Origin: an uncultured Planktomarina sp.
GTDB lineage: Bacteria; Pseudomonadota; Alphaproteobacteria; Rhodobacterales; Rhodobacteraceae
Assembly (NCBI GenBank): GCA_905182425.1
Contig: CAJJBP010000016.1
Location: 1 to 37,094, forward strand
Direction: 5' to 3'
Length of the DNA stretch: 37,094 bases
The number at the start of each line of letters is the position of its first letter. The first letter of the stretch is position 1. The translations under genes and the position numbers were made by a program. Under the pieces are notes generated by a model that was not told the origin of the DNA, searched no databases, and saw only the letters and a program-made list of their open reading frames with translations. Positions 1 to 17,168 of this stretch are shown here, piece after piece.

Positions 1-408
1 AAAATTCCAGCATCCACAACTACGCGAAAGCAAACGCTGTTAAACGTGAGCCTAAGAGCGTTAGCTCTTGTGTAAGTTTTTAAAAATATCCCAGGTTTAT
101 ATGTAGAATCTCGTCCTGGGGTTTGCCCGTATGGGGGGACTTTCCAGTCAGTGCTCAGCAGCCCACTAGGGGTGGAATGGGCTTCCGAGGAGCTTGGTGA
201 AAGAGAGTACAACATATAAAAGGGTTATTTATGCGTTGCACCGCAATATGCGCCTACCTTGTATATTAGATAGGAGGTACATCCAAACGACATTGATCAG
301 CAAAATCTGGTTGATGGGATCATAGTCCCTAGTTGAAGTGTTGCTAAGGGTTGAAACAGGCCGCAACACAGCGTAACTGAACAAGAAACAAATGTTCTGA
401 GGATCATC
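1..408. other. Region upstream of secE with no identifiable gene
   Basis: No convincing gene is seen. One forward frame is open from the window edge to a TAA at 81-83 and could be the last 26 codons of a truncated upstream gene, but I do not recognise it. It is followed by a weak hairpin (CCCAGG 90-95 with CCTGGG 115-120). A 7-bp inverted repeat (GTGTTGC 338-344, GCAACAC 363-369) lies 40 bases before secE. A TATAAA at 215-220 has a poor TTGGTG 15 bases upstream, a weak promoter candidate. Many bacteria carry tRNA-Trp just before secE; I searched this stretch by eye for a tRNA and found none. Confidence 0.5.
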
Positions 409-603
409 ATGGCGCGTACTAATCCGTTTCAATTTATTCAACAAACACGAGCAGAGGTTACCAAGGTTGTTTGGCCAACACGTCGTGAAGTGCTAATCAC
501 AACGGCGATGGTTTTAGCCTTATCAATCATCGCAGCCATTTTCTTTTCTGGCATAGATGCGTTAATACGCTTGGGTTTGCGCTCTATCTTGGGCCTGTTC
601 TAG
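409..603 (+). CDS. secE: Preprotein translocase subunit SecE
   Basis: SecE is the small clamp subunit of the SecYEG protein-conducting channel in the inner membrane. The 64-residue product is the short single-span form usual in alphaproteobacteria. A basic amphipathic stretch holds the family signature EVTKVVWPTRREV (residues 16-28), and one hydrophobic membrane segment follows at about 29-48. ATG at 409 is preceded by a GAGGA-like ribosome site. The gene lies just ahead of nusG, the standard bacterial secE-nusG arrangement. The frame is intact. Confidence 0.95.
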   Translation: MARTNPFQFIQQTRAEVTKVVWPTRREVLITTAMVLALSIIAAIFFSGIDALIRLGLRSILGLF

Positions 604-770
604 GCTAAGGGGCATACGGGCTCTTGAAAACAGGGCTTTGGGCGGGTAACTCGACTAAGAACAAAATAGAGGCGTGCGGCGATTCGGCTTCGCGCCAGTT
701 TTTATTTCGCACAGTCTGTGCTGAAGATTGAATATTCGGGTTATTCCCGAGCAAGGTGAAGGGCCATAAA
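604..770 (+). promoter_or_regulatory. secE-nusG intergenic leader with small hairpins
   Basis: This 167-base spacer has no ORF. Visible structures are a short palindrome GCACAGTCTGTGC at 709-721 and a hairpin TCGGG/CCCGA at 736-750 with loop TTATT. The second ends just before the nusG ribosome site (GAAGGG, 758-763). GGCG...CGCC near 680-697 followed by TTTTTA could act as a weak attenuator. The function is inferred only from position. Confidence 0.3.
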
Positions 771-1304
771 ATGGCAAAAAGATGGTATTCCGTAAGTGTT
801 CTGTCTAACTACGAAAAGAAGATCGCTGAGACCATTCGCCAATCGGTTATTGATTCCAATATGGAAGATCAAATTGAGGAAGTTTTGGTTCCGACGGAAG
901 AAGTAATTGAAGTTCGCCGTGGTAAAAAAATTACCACAGAGCGCCGCTTTATGCCAGGATACGTTTTGGTTCGGATGGAGCTTTCTGACGAGGGTTATCA
1001 TCTGATCACTTCGATCAACCGTGTTACTGGGTTTTTGGGCCCACAGGGGCGCCCAATGCCCATGCGCGATGCAGAGGTAAACCAAATTTTGAATCGTGTG
1101 CAGGAAGGTGAGGAAGCCCCACGTACATTAATAAATTTCGAGATTGGCGAACAAGTGAAGATCAATGGTGGCCACTTTGAAGGCTTTGACGGCAGCGTTG
1201 AAGAGGTTGACGAAGAGAATCAACGCTTAAAAGTGTCCGTGTCCATCTTTGGCCGTGCCACACCTGTTGAACTAGAATTCACTCAAGTTTCTAAACAGAA
1301 CTGA
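771..1304 (+). CDS. nusG: Transcription termination/antitermination protein NusG
   Basis: NusG binds the RNA polymerase clamp, suppresses pausing and couples transcription to Rho and to the ribosome. The 177-residue product has an N-terminal NGN domain (about 4-115), including FMPGYVLV (60-67) and the VTGFLG region (85-90). A C-terminal KOW domain contains VKINGGHFEGFDG (129-141). An in-frame GTG exists at 756, but ATG 771 starts at the conserved MAKRWY and has GAAGGG seven bases upstream, so I chose 771. It lies between secE and rplK, as in most bacteria. The frame is intact. Confidence 0.96.
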   Translation: MAKRWYSVSVLSNYEKKIAETIRQSVIDSNMEDQIEEVLVPTEEVIEVRRGKKITTERRFMPGYVLVRMELSDEGYHLITSINRVTGFLGPQGRPMPMRDAEVNQILNRVQEGEEAPRTLINFEIGEQVKINGGHFEGFDGSVEEVDEENQRLKVSVSIFGRATPVELEFTQVSKQN

Positions 1305-1326
1305 GCGATTAGCGCATAACGCGCAA

Positions 1327-1380
1327 ATGGCCCGTAAGGGCATGTGGGAGGCAGACGTCACGCGTGATGACCCGTACCAC
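1327..1380 (+). promoter_or_regulatory. Candidate L1-binding autoregulatory site in the rplK-rplA leader
   Basis: The mRNA between nusG and rplK contains GTGGGAGG (1344-1351) and TGATGACCCG (1365-1374), flanked by GTGG (1344-1347) and CCAC (1377-1380) that can pair. A bulged hairpin ATGGCCC/GGGCAT (1327-1343, loop GTAA) sits directly upstream. L1 represses its own operon by binding a leader structure that mimics its 23S rRNA site, where the GUGGGAGG element also occurs. Position, pairing and sequence all fit. The assignment is from memory of the motif, not from a covariance search. Confidence 0.6.
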
Positions 1381-1433
1381 ATCAACATAGCCCATCGATC
1401 GCGATCATGGGTGTTTGAAAAGGAGCAGCCACT

Positions 1434-1883
1434 ATGGCTAAAAAAATCGCTGGTAAGATGAAACTGCAGATTCCTGCAGGTGCAGCAAACCCTTCCCCGC
1501 CAGTAGGCCCAGCATTGGGTCAACGTGGCATCAACATCATGGAATTCTGTAAAGCGTTTAACGCTAAAACAGCTGACCTTGAGCCAGGTGCACCTTGCCC
1601 AACAGTAATTTCATATTACCAGGACAAGTCTTTCACTATGGAAATCAAGACGCCACCAGCGTCCTATTTCTTGAAAAAAGCTGCGGGCTTGAAGCCAGTT
1701 GGAAAACGCAACCGTCCACGTGGGGCGGAAAATCCCGGTCGTGAAGTTGTGGCAACTGTCACAGTGGCTCAGGTGAAAGAAATCGCCGAAGCTAAAATGA
1801 AAGACCTAAACGCCAACGATATCGAAGGCGCAATGCAAATCATCCTGGGCTCTGCTCGGTCTATGGGCATAGAGGTGAAGTAA
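1434..1883 (+). CDS. rplK: 50S ribosomal protein L11
   Basis: L11 binds 23S rRNA at the GTPase-associated centre and takes part in elongation-factor action and the stringent response. The product is 149 residues. Its N-terminal domain has the proline-rich linker region [14 protein letters not shown] (residues 19-32) and the [11 protein letters not shown] helix. The C-terminal RNA-binding domain ends [13 protein letters not shown] 1434 follows AAGGAG at a good distance. The stop at 1881-1883 is one base from the rplA start, so the two are translationally close, as expected for an L1-controlled pair. The frame is intact. Confidence 0.97.
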   Translation: MAKKIAGKMKLQIPAGAANPSPPVGPALGQRGINIMEFCKAFNAKTADLEPGAPCPTVISYYQDKSFTMEIKTPPASYFLKKAAGLKPVGKRNRPRGAENPGREVVATVTVAQVKEIAEAKMKDLNANDIEGAMQIILGSARSMGIEVK

Positions 1884-1884
1884 G

Positions 1885-2575
1885 ATGGCTAAATATGGAA
1901 AACGCACTACCGAAGCGCGCGCTGCTTTGAGCTGGCAAAGTATATGGATTACTGCTGCCGTTGATCTATTGTCGAAGGTAATCAACAGTTAAGTTTGCTG
2001 AAGGAATCGACGATCGGTTAACCTTGGGGTTGACCCACGTAACATCTGATCAGGTTGTGAGCGGTTCACCTGCCAAACGGCACCGGTAAATCGGTTCGTG
2101 TGGCCGTATTTGCTCGGGGTCCCAAGGCCGAAGAGGCTCAGGCCGCTGGTGCAGACATTGTGGGCGCCGAAGACCTGATGGAAATCGTTCAAGGTGGTAC
2201 GATCGATTTTGACCGCTGCATTGCGACACCTGACATGATGCCGGTTGTTGGTCGGTCTGGGTAAAGTTTTGGGCCCACGCAATCTCATGCCTAACCCAAA
2301 AATTGGTACAGTGACGATGGACGTTAAAGAGGCTGTTGAGGCTGAAGGGTGGACAGGTCCAGTTTAAAGTAGAAAAAGCAGGCGTGATCCACGCAGGCAT
2401 TGGCAAGGTCTCTTTTGACGATGCAAAATTAGCTGAAAATATTCGTTCTTTTGTTGATGCGGTTGCCAAATCAAAGCCAACGGGCTCTAAGGGCGCATAT
2501 ATGAAAAAGATCGCCGTAAGCTCTACGATGGGACCAAGTGTAACATTGAGTGTAGACAGCGCGACCGGCCAGTAA
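1885..2575 (+). CDS. rplA: 50S ribosomal protein L1 (frame broken by indels)
   Basis: L1 forms the mobile L1 stalk near the E site and represses rplK-rplA translation. The N-terminus ([12 protein letters not shown]), the middle ([26 protein letters not shown]) and the C-terminus ([17 protein letters not shown]) are all recognisable but in different frames. I see an extra G near 2254, an extra G at 2344, and several indels between about 1930 and 2085, where the sequence is badly scrambled. Total length (691 bases) is close to the roughly 699 expected. This is best read as an intact gene with consensus errors. Confidence 0.88.
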
Positions 2576-3122
2576 ATCCTATGTCAGCATCTAATTAAAT
2601 ATGGCGGGTCTGCGGTCTCGCCATTTTTAATTTTGGCATACGACAATGGTCTAGTTTTGATTCGGACAAGTAGCTTGATACAAGTTTACTGGATCGATAA
2701 ATTGGCTGTGACGTTATTTTACTAGGTAATATAAATCGATCTCGTTTATCCATAAAGCCCTCGAATTTGACCAAAGCCGCCTATAAAATGGACGATTAGA
2801 TTGTAATTGTATCAGTTTGATCTGGACAGCCTTGCACGAACCGGTGGAACTTTACTTAGGCCCTTGCTCAAGGGCAAAAAATCCCCTAAATGACCACTCG
2901 ATGCCTTAGTGTTTTTGACTTGGGTGTCATTCTGTCCGAGATGGTGGGGGCCACTATGGCTTAATATCCTGCCTGAGATGGAGATTAGGACGAATTTCCC
3001 GTAAGGTTTTCTTCGGGTGGTTTTGGATTTGGTCTCATATCATGGACTCAAACGTGGCGGGTGACCGTTACAGAACTGAGCCGAGGGGACCTTAAAAGCC
3101 CCTCATAATTTGGAGTGAAACT
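2576..3122 (+). promoter_or_regulatory. Long rplJ upstream region: promoters and candidate L10 leader
   Basis: This 547-base stretch holds no credible gene. Two sigma70-like promoters are visible after the rplA terminator. P1 is TTGATA (2675-2680), 17-base spacer, TAAATT (2698-2703). P2 is GTGACG (2708-2713), 16-base spacer, TATAAA (2730-2735). The long untranslated leader ends in a hairpin GAGGGG/CCCCTC (3083-3088, 3099-3104) just before the rplJ ribosome site. In many bacteria an L10-L12 complex binds such a leader and represses rplJL. That role is inferred here from position. Confidence 0.45.
2601..2631 (+). terminator. Rho-independent terminator after rplA
   Basis: ATGGCG (2601-2606) pairs with CGCCAT (2619-2624), and the stem runs into TTTTTAATTTT. 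AT-rich bases upstream can extend the stem. It closes the secE-rplA transcript 25 bases after the rplA stop. Confidence 0.65.
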
Positions 3123-3635
3123 GTGGATAGAGCACTGAAAGAGAAATTGGTCGACGAACTCGGTCAAATCTTTGAAAGCTCTGGCGTCGTGGTGGTTAGC
3201 CGCTACGAGGGTATGACAGTTGCCGAAATGCAAGACCTGCGCGCGCAAATGCGTGAAGTTGGTGGGTCAATACGTGTTGCCAAAAATAGGCTCGCCAAAA
3301 TCGCTCTTGATGGGAAGCCTTGCGCAAGCATTGCCAACCTTCTGACGGGTATGACCGTTCTCGCCTATTCCGAAGACCCTGTGGCAGCTGCCAAAGTGGT
3401 TCAGGCGTACTCAAAGGGAAATCCTAAACTGGATATCTTGGGTGGTGCGATGGGCAATAACGCGTTGGACGTCGCCGGTGTGAAAGCAGTTGCCGCAATG
3501 CCAAGTCGCGAGGAGCTTATTGCTTCTATCGTGGGTTGCATTGGCGCACCTGCAAGCAACATCGCTGGGGCTATTGGCGCACCTGCAAGCAACATCGCAA
3601 GCATTCTCTCTACGATCGAAGAGAAGGCTGCTTAA
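3123..3635 (+). CDS. rplJ: 50S ribosomal protein L10
   Basis: L10 anchors the L7/L12 dimers to the ribosomal stalk base. The product is 170 residues. The start is GTG at 3123 (conserved [15 protein letters not shown]) with a GGAG ribosome site at 3112-3115. ATG alternatives inside would remove conserved sequence. The rRNA-binding domain includes [12 protein letters not shown]. The C-terminal helix region carries GAPASNIA twice, encoded by two identical 26-base copies (3540-3565 and 3573-3598). The frame is intact, in contrast to its neighbours. Confidence 0.95.
   Translation: MDRALKEKLVDELGQIFESSGVVVVSRYEGMTVAEMQDLRAQMREVGGSIRVAKNRLAKIALDGKPCASIANLLTGMTVLAYSEDPVAAAKVVQAYSKGNPKLDILGGAMGNNALDVAGVKAVAAMPSREELIASIVGCIGAPASNIAGAIGAPASNIASILSTIEEKAA
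3540..3598 (+). repeat. Perfect 26-base direct repeat inside rplJ
   Basis: The same 26 bases occur at 3540-3565 and 3573-3598 (period 33 bases, 11 codons). They encode IGAPASNIA twice near the L10 C-terminus, the helix segment that recruits L7/L12. Identity is complete at the nucleotide level, including synonymous positions. Confidence 0.9.
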
Positions 3636-3704
3636 GCAACCGAAACATCCTTCTGGGCTTATGCCCGTCGTTGGAACACACTTAATAATTGGAAAGAGTC
3701 TAAA

Positions 3705-4078
3705 ATGGCTGATCTGAAAAAAATGGCAAAAGACATTGTTGGTCTTACATTGCTTGAAGCACAAGAACTGAAAACCATCCTTAAAGATGAGTATGGCATT
3801 GAGCCTGCTGCTGGTGGGCTGTCATGATGGCGGGCCCTGCAGACGGCGCTGGCGCTGCTGAAGAGCAAACAGAATTCAACGTAATGCTGGTTTCTGCTGG
3901 CGCTTCTAAAATCAACGTGATCAAAGAAGTCCGTGCCATCACTGGCCTGGGTCTGAAAGAAGCTAAGGAATTGGTTGATGCTGGCGGTAAAGCTGTCAAA
4001 GAAGGCGTCGACAAAGCTGAAGCTGAAGACATCAAAGCTAAGTTGGAAGCAGCTGGCGCAGAAGTTGAAGTAAAGTAA
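3705..4078 (+). CDS. rplL: 50S ribosomal protein L7/L12 (one-base deletion)
   Basis: L7/L12 forms the flexible stalk dimers that recruit translational GTPases. The N-terminal dimerisation domain ([22 protein letters not shown]) is in one frame. The hinge and C-terminal domain ([23 protein letters not shown]) are in another. The junction at about 3818-3821 reads GGTGGGCTGTC where GGTGGTGCTGTC (Gly-Gly-Ala-Val) is expected, a single lost T. The corrected product is 124 residues, normal for the family. ATG 3705 follows GAAAGAG. Confidence 0.93.
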
Positions 4079-4349
4079 TTTCAGAATTGTTTTAAAATTG
4101 GCTGGGGGTGGTTTCTGCTCCCAGCCTTTGCCGTCTCTAAGTTGATAGGCTTTGGCCTAGGTTTAGAAATAGCGCACCTTTCCTGATAGGCGCCTTTAAT
4201 TTGGGCTTCTTTCTGGGTAGGTTCACAGGTCGGGCGGATGTCTTTGGGACGACATTCAAGAATAGGCCGAACCATCACCCGTTCTCAGATGTTGGCACTG
4301 CCGGTCCCCGACGGCAGTGTGACAGGCGAGATGAAAGGTTACGTAACGC
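4079..4349 (+). promoter_or_regulatory. rplL-rpoB intergenic region with two hairpins
   Basis: There is no gene in these 271 bases. The first hairpin, GGCTGGG (4100-4106) with CCCAGCC (4120-4126) followed by TTTG, resembles a partial terminator, matching the attenuator known between rplL and rpoB in E. coli. The second is a perfect 8-bp stem CACTGCCG (4296-4303) / CGGCAGTG (4312-4319), 30 bases before the rpoB start. It could be a processing or translational control element. These roles are inferred. Confidence 0.5.
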
Positions 4350-8478
<4,129 letters not shown>

Positions 8479-8524
8479 CGGATCAAGGCGGGGAATAACC
8501 CGCCTTACCGAAACTCTCTTTTGA

Positions 8525-12819
<4,295 letters not shown>

Positions 12820-12839
12820 ACTGCTCTGATTTTATTTTG

Positions 12840-12869
12840 AAAAGGCCACTCGTATGAGTGGCCTTTTTC
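12840..12869 (+). terminator. Rho-independent terminator after rpoC
   Basis: AAAGGCCACTC (12841-12851) pairs perfectly with GAGTGGCCTTT (12856-12866). The loop is GTAT and a T run follows. It is a strong canonical terminator that ends the rplJL-rpoBC transcript. Confidence 0.93.
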
Positions 12870-12947
12870 TTTTGTTATTGAACGTTGTTCTGAAATAAAG
12901 CCGAGTGAAAATATTAAATTTTAATCGGCAACTAAAGGAGCTGCGCT

Positions 12948-13817
12948 GTGACGGACAATATGCGTGGGGCGGTTTTTATGATCGTCTCTATGGTTTGTTT
13001 TGCGTGCAATGATGCGCTTATTAAATCGCTTGGTGGGGTTCTCCCTGTCTTTCAAACCCTTTCTGTACGTGGCGCCATAGTAGTAGTTCTCTTGGGGGTA
13101 CTTGTTGTACGTTCAGGATGGAAATCCCATCTTTTGAAGCGGCGCGACAAGATAATCTTAGGTATCCGTGCGCTTTCCGAAATTGGTGCTGCTTTCTGCA
13201 TCGTAAATGCTCTTTTTAATATGGAGCTAGCGAATATGACGGCCATCCTGCAGATCTTACCTCTGACCATTCCGCTTACAGCATTTGCCTTTCTGGGAGA
13301 ACCTTTGGGTTGGCGACGACTAATGGCTATTGGAATTGGGTTTATAGGAATGCTTTTGATCGTAAAGCCTGGAAGTGATGGTTTTAATGCCTACTCGCTA
13401 TTCGGTTTAGCAGCAGTGGTGTGTGTGACTATCCGCGATTTAACTGCCCGCAGCTTGGGGTCGAAGCTATCGTCCCAAGAGATGTCACTTTTCGCTGGGC
13501 TAGGCGTGTTCATAGCGGCGACCTGCGCGACAGTGTATGAACCTTGGATACCCATCACTTTTGTAGCCTGGGCTTCATTGATAGGATCATCGGTGGCAAT
13601 CTTTTTTGGATATATAGTTAGTGTTCTGGCAATTAGAATCGGTGACGTTAGCTTCACTGCGCAGTTTAGGTATGTTGGCCTCATCGTAGCACTGATTTTA
13701 GGATATGTATTTTTTGCAGAATGGCCGGACGCATGGGCTTTGGCAGGGGCTGGGATAATTGTCAGCACTGGTGCCTTCACGCTTTACCGGCAAAAGTTAC
13801 GAATTTCTGGGCATTAA
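12948..13817 (+). CDS. DMT-superfamily (EamA-type) transporter
   Basis: This is a predicted inner-membrane permease of 289 residues with about ten hydrophobic spans arranged as two EamA-like halves. The first half opens GAVFMIVSMVCFACNDALIKSL and includes the FLGEPLGWRRL signature near residue 120. The second half has the matching motif FFAEWPDAWALAGAGIIVSTG near the end. The start is GTG 12948 with AAAGGAG eight bases upstream. Substrate cannot be told; family members export amino acids, metabolites or drugs. It sits between the rpoC terminator and the rpsL promoter, is unrelated to its neighbours, and looks like an inserted gene. The frame is intact. Confidence 0.9.
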   Translation: MTDNMRGAVFMIVSMVCFACNDALIKSLGGVLPVFQTLSVRGAIVVVLLGVLVVRSGWKSHLLKRRDKIILGIRALSEIGAAFCIVNALFNMELANMTAILQILPLTIPLTAFAFLGEPLGWRRLMAIGIGFIGMLLIVKPGSDGFNAYSLFGLAAVVCVTIRDLTARSLGSKLSSQEMSLFAGLGVFIAATCATVYEPWIPITFVAWASLIGSSVAIFFGYIVSVLAIRIGDVSFTAQFRYVGLIVALILGYVFFAEWPDAWALAGAGIIVSTGAFTLYRQKLRISGH

Positions 13818-14169
13818 ACCGTTTTTATGCGACTAATATCGCAAATATTTGATCAAGTTTTGTAACAGATTCCTTCCTGTTGACACCAAAAGCGACTCTG
13901 CATATACGACTCCACATCTGCCGTGGGGGATACCTCATTGCGCGACATCAAAATTTGAAGTGGTCAAGAACAGCTTGCTGTTCCTCTGGAATCCGCCGCT
14001 GCCGCCTTCTTCATTTAGAACGGGACGCGGTTTTAGTCGTGCTTTGGTAAAAGAATACCGCGATCAGACGCGGAAACCGGCGATGGGTGGACGCACCTGG
14101 CGCTTAACATTGAAAATCGGTGGGCCACGTCCCACTATCATATATGTCCAGACGGGAAGAGAACCGCCA
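13818..14169 (+). other. rpsL upstream region
   Basis: This 352-base interval carries the rpsL promoter (13880-13908) and a roughly 255-base untranslated leader. A small hairpin GTGGG (14120-14124) / CCCAC (14131-14135) lies near the 3' end. The leader happens to be open in the rpsL frame from 13849, but its translation resembles no protein and the conserved S12 start is at 14170. Confidence 0.6.
13880..13908 (+). promoter_or_regulatory. Sigma70-type promoter of the rpsL operon
   Basis: There is a perfect TTGACA (13880-13885), a 17-base spacer, then TATACG (13903-13908), which matches the first four bases of TATAAT. It is the best promoter in the window and the natural start for the rpsL-rpsG-fusA-tuf transcript after the isolated transporter gene. 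Confidence 0.75.
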
Positions 14170-14541
14170 ATGCCAACGATCCAACAGCTGATCCGGAAAC
14201 CCCGGCAGCCTAAAATTAAACGCAGTAAGTCAATGCACTTGCAAGAGTGCCCTCAAAAGCGTGGTGTATGTACGCGGGTTTATACAACGACTCCGAAAAA
14301 GCCGAACTCGGCTATGCGGAAAGTTGCGAAAGTTCGCCTAACGAACGGTTTTGAGGTGATTAGTTATATTCCTGGTGAAAGCCATAACCTTCAAGAGCAC
14401 TCTGTTGTTTTGATCCGTGGTGGTCGTGTGAAAGACCTTCCAGGTGTCCGTTACCACATCCTGCGCGGTGTTTTAGATACTCAAGGTGTCAAAGATCGTA
14501 AGCAACGTCGCTCTAAATACGGCGCGAAGCGTCCTAAGTAA
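14170..14541 (+). CDS. rpsL: 30S ribosomal protein S12
   Basis: S12 lines the decoding centre and helps control accuracy. The product is the standard 123 residues, beginning [12 protein letters not shown]. The lysines that determine streptomycin sensitivity are both present as wild type: Lys43 in TPKKPNSA and Lys88 in RVKDLPG. Asp89, the usual beta-methylthiolation target, is also conserved. ATG 14170 is chosen over upstream in-frame starts because it is the conserved N-terminus. Twelve bases separate it from rpsG. The frame is intact. Confidence 0.97.
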   Translation: MPTIQQLIRKPRQPKIKRSKSMHLQECPQKRGVCTRVYTTTPKKPNSAMRKVAKVRLTNGFEVISYIPGESHNLQEHSVVLIRGGRVKDLPGVRYHILRGVLDTQGVKDRKQRRSKYGAKRPK

Positions 14542-14553
14542 GGGAATTAAGAT

Positions 14554-15024
14554 ATGTCTCGTCGTCACGCCGCTGAAAAGCGCTCCATTCTCCCAGACGC
14601 CAAATTTGGTGATCTTGTTCTTTCAAAGTTCATGAACAACCTGATGCTGGATGGTAAAAAATCTATTGCTGAACGCATTGTTTACGGTGCGCTTGAACGT
14701 GTAGAATCTAAAGTTAAACGCGCTCCTGTTGAGCTGTTCCATGAAGCTTTAGAAAATATAAAGCCTTCAGTTGAAGTTCGATCGCGCCGGGTTGGCGGTG
14801 CAACTTATCAAGTACCGGTTGAAGTTCGTCCTGAGCGCCGCGAAGCACTGGCTATTCGTTGGTTAATCACAGCTAGCCGAAAGCGAAATGAAAACACCAT
14901 GGAAGAGCGTCTTGCTGGCGAATTGCTGGATGCGGTACAATCCCGTGGCAATGCTGTAAAAAAGCGCGAAGACACCCACAAAATGGCTGACGCAAATAAA
15001 GCGTTCAGTCACTACCGTTGGTAA
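14554..15024 (+). CDS. rpsG: 30S ribosomal protein S7
   Basis: S7 is a primary binder of the 16S rRNA 3' domain and nucleates head assembly. In E. coli it also represses the str operon. The product is 156 residues, from [10 protein letters not shown] to HMK-type helix sequence [15 protein letters not shown]. It includes the conserved [20 protein letters not shown] block at about residues 81-100. AAGGG lies upstream of ATG 14554. It is followed 21 bases later by fusA. The frame is intact. Confidence 0.97.
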   Translation: MSRRHAAEKRSILPDAKFGDLVLSKFMNNLMLDGKKSIAERIVYGALERVESKVKRAPVELFHEALENIKPSVEVRSRRVGGATYQVPVEVRPERREALAIRWLITASRKRNENTMEERLAGELLDAVQSRGNAVKKREDTHKMADANKAFSHYRW

Positions 15025-15045
15025 CTTATTAGAGGCTGATCAGAT

Positions 15046-17164
15046 ATGGCACGCGAGTACCCATTAGAGTTATACCGGAACTTCGGTATCATTGCCCACA
15101 TAGATGCAGGTAAAACCACCTGTTCTGAGCGCATTTTGTATTACACGGGTAAAGAGCACAACATCGGCGAAGTTCATGATGGCGCTGCAACCATGGACCA
15201 CATGGAGCAAGAGCAGGAGCGCGGTATTACCATTACTTCTGCGGCGACGACTACATTCTGGGAACGTACCGAAGATGGCGAAAACGCGGAAAGCCCAAGG
15301 CACCGCTTTAACATTATTGATACACCGGGCCACGTCGACTTCACAATTGAAGTAGAGCGTTCGTTGGCAGTTCTCGACGGTGCCGTTTGCGTTCTCGACG
15401 CAAACGCGGGTGTCGAGCCTCAGACAGAAACTGTTTGGCGCCAGGCTGACCGCTATAAAGTGCCTAGGATGGTTTTCGTAAATAAAATGGACAAAATCGG
15501 CGCGGACTTTTTCAAGTGTGTTGAGATGATCGAAGATCGTACTGGCGCAATAGCTGTGCCAGTTTCTTTCCCAATTGGTGCTGAAACTGAGCTGGAAGGC
15601 TTGGTTGATTTGGTCACTATGGAAGAGTGGCTGTGGCAGGGCGAAGACCTTGGCGCGTCATGGATTAAGGCTCCAATTCGTGATGAGTTGAAAGATCAAG
15701 CGGACCAATGGCGTGCTAAGCTTGTTGAGAATGCTGTTGAACAAGACGACGAAGCAATGATGGAGTACTTGGAGGGAAATGAGCCTGATGTTCCAACGCT
15801 GCGCGAATTGATCCGTAAGGGTTGTTTGGACATTGCATTTGTTCCAGTTTTAGGCGGCTCTGCTTTCAAAAATAAAGGTGTTCAACCCTTGTTGAATGCT
15901 GTTGTTGATTACCTTCCATCACCTATGGACGTTGTTGACTACATGGGCTTTCGGCCCGGCGATGATGACGAAGTGCGTGACATTGCACGCCGGGCAGATG
16001 ACGAAATGCCGTTCTCTGGCCTTGCGTTCAAAATTTGGAATGATCCGTTTGTTGGTTCTTTGACCTTTTACGCGGATTTATTCTGGTAAATTGGAAAAGG
16101 GCGACACTTTTTTGAACTCTACGAAGGGTAAAAAAGAACGTGTTGGCCGGATGATGATTATGCACTCTAATGATCGCGATGAAATTAGCGAAGCGTTCTC
16201 AGGTGATATCATCGCCTTGGGTGGGCTGAAAGACACTACAACAGGCGATACTCTTTGCGCAGTCAATGCTCCTGTTGTTCTTGAAACGATGACTTTTCCA
16301 GATCCTGTAATTGAGATTGCTGTTGAGCCAAAAACTAAAGGCGACCAAGAAAAAATGGGTCTAGCTTTGCAGCGGCTGTCTGCAGAAGATCCATCTTTTC
16401 GCGTTGAGACTGACATTGAATCGGGTCAGACTATCATGAAGGGAATGGGCGAATTACACTTGGATATCCTCGTGGATCGTATGCGCCGTGAATTCAAAGT
16501 CGAAGCGAACATTGGTGCTCCACAAGTTGCTTACCGTGAGACAATTGGTCATGAAGTTGAGCACACATACACACACAAGAAACAGTCTGGTGGTTCTGGC
16601 CAGTATGCAGAAGTTAAACTTATCATCGCACCAACGGAGCCAGGCGAGGGTTATTCTTTTGAATCACGTGTGGTCGGGGGCTCAGTTCCAAAAGAATATA
16701 TCCCAGGTGTTGAAAAGGGTATTAAATCTGTTCTGGACTCCGGCCCATTAGCGGGCTTCCCTGTCATCGACTTCAAAGCTATTTTGCTTGAAGGCAAATA
16801 TCACGATGTTGACTCCAGCGTTCTAGCGTTTGAAATCGCTGCGCGTATGGCAATGCGTGAAGGTATGCGTAAAGCAGGCGCCAAATTACTTGAACCGATC
16901 ATGAAAGTTGAGGTAATTACACCAGAGGACTATACCGGTGGTATCATTGGTGACCTAACATCCCGTCGTGGACAAGTTCAGGGTCAAGACGCTCGTGGTG
17001 TCTCAATAGCGATTGAGGCAATGGTACCTTTGGCGAACATGTTCGGGTACATCAATACATTACGATCTATGTCTTCAGGTCGCGCACAGTTTAGCATGCA
17101 GTTTGACCACTATGAAGCAGTTCCAAACAATATTTCGGAAGAGATTCAAGCAAAATTTGCATAA
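15046..17164 (+). CDS. fusA: Elongation factor G (one-base insertion)
   Basis: EF-G is the GTPase that drives translocation and, with RRF, ribosome recycling. G-domain motifs are visible: AHIDAGKTT (residues 17-25), RGITI, DTPGH and NKMD. Domains II-V follow in a second frame. The only break is at 16067-16070, where CCTTTTACG has one T too many; removing it restores [15 protein letters not shown]. The corrected length is about 705 residues, normal for the family. It is downstream of rpsG and upstream of tuf in the classical str operon. Confidence 0.96.
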
Positions 17165-17168
17165 ACGT

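Noticed and set aside
1..228. A tRNA or other stable RNA upstream of secE
   Set aside because: No cloverleaf, no T-loop GGTTCGA-type sequence and no CCA end could be found by eye.
756..770. GTG 756 as the nusG start
   Set aside because: It would overlap the ribosome binding site of the conserved ATG at 771.
741..1085. Antisense open frames over nusG, and similar ones over most ribosomal genes
   Set aside because: These are codon-bias shadows on the opposite strand of conserved genes and show no recognisable protein.
2860..2880. Hairpin GCCCTT/AAGGGC followed by AAAAAA as a terminator
   Set aside because: The run after the stem is A on the + strand, and on the minus strand the T run precedes the stem, so it terminates neither strand.
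13849..14169. An N-terminal extension of RpsL of about 107 residues
   Set aside because: S12 is highly conserved at 123-125 residues starting MPTIQQL. The extension resembles no protein and overlaps the mapped promoter and leader.
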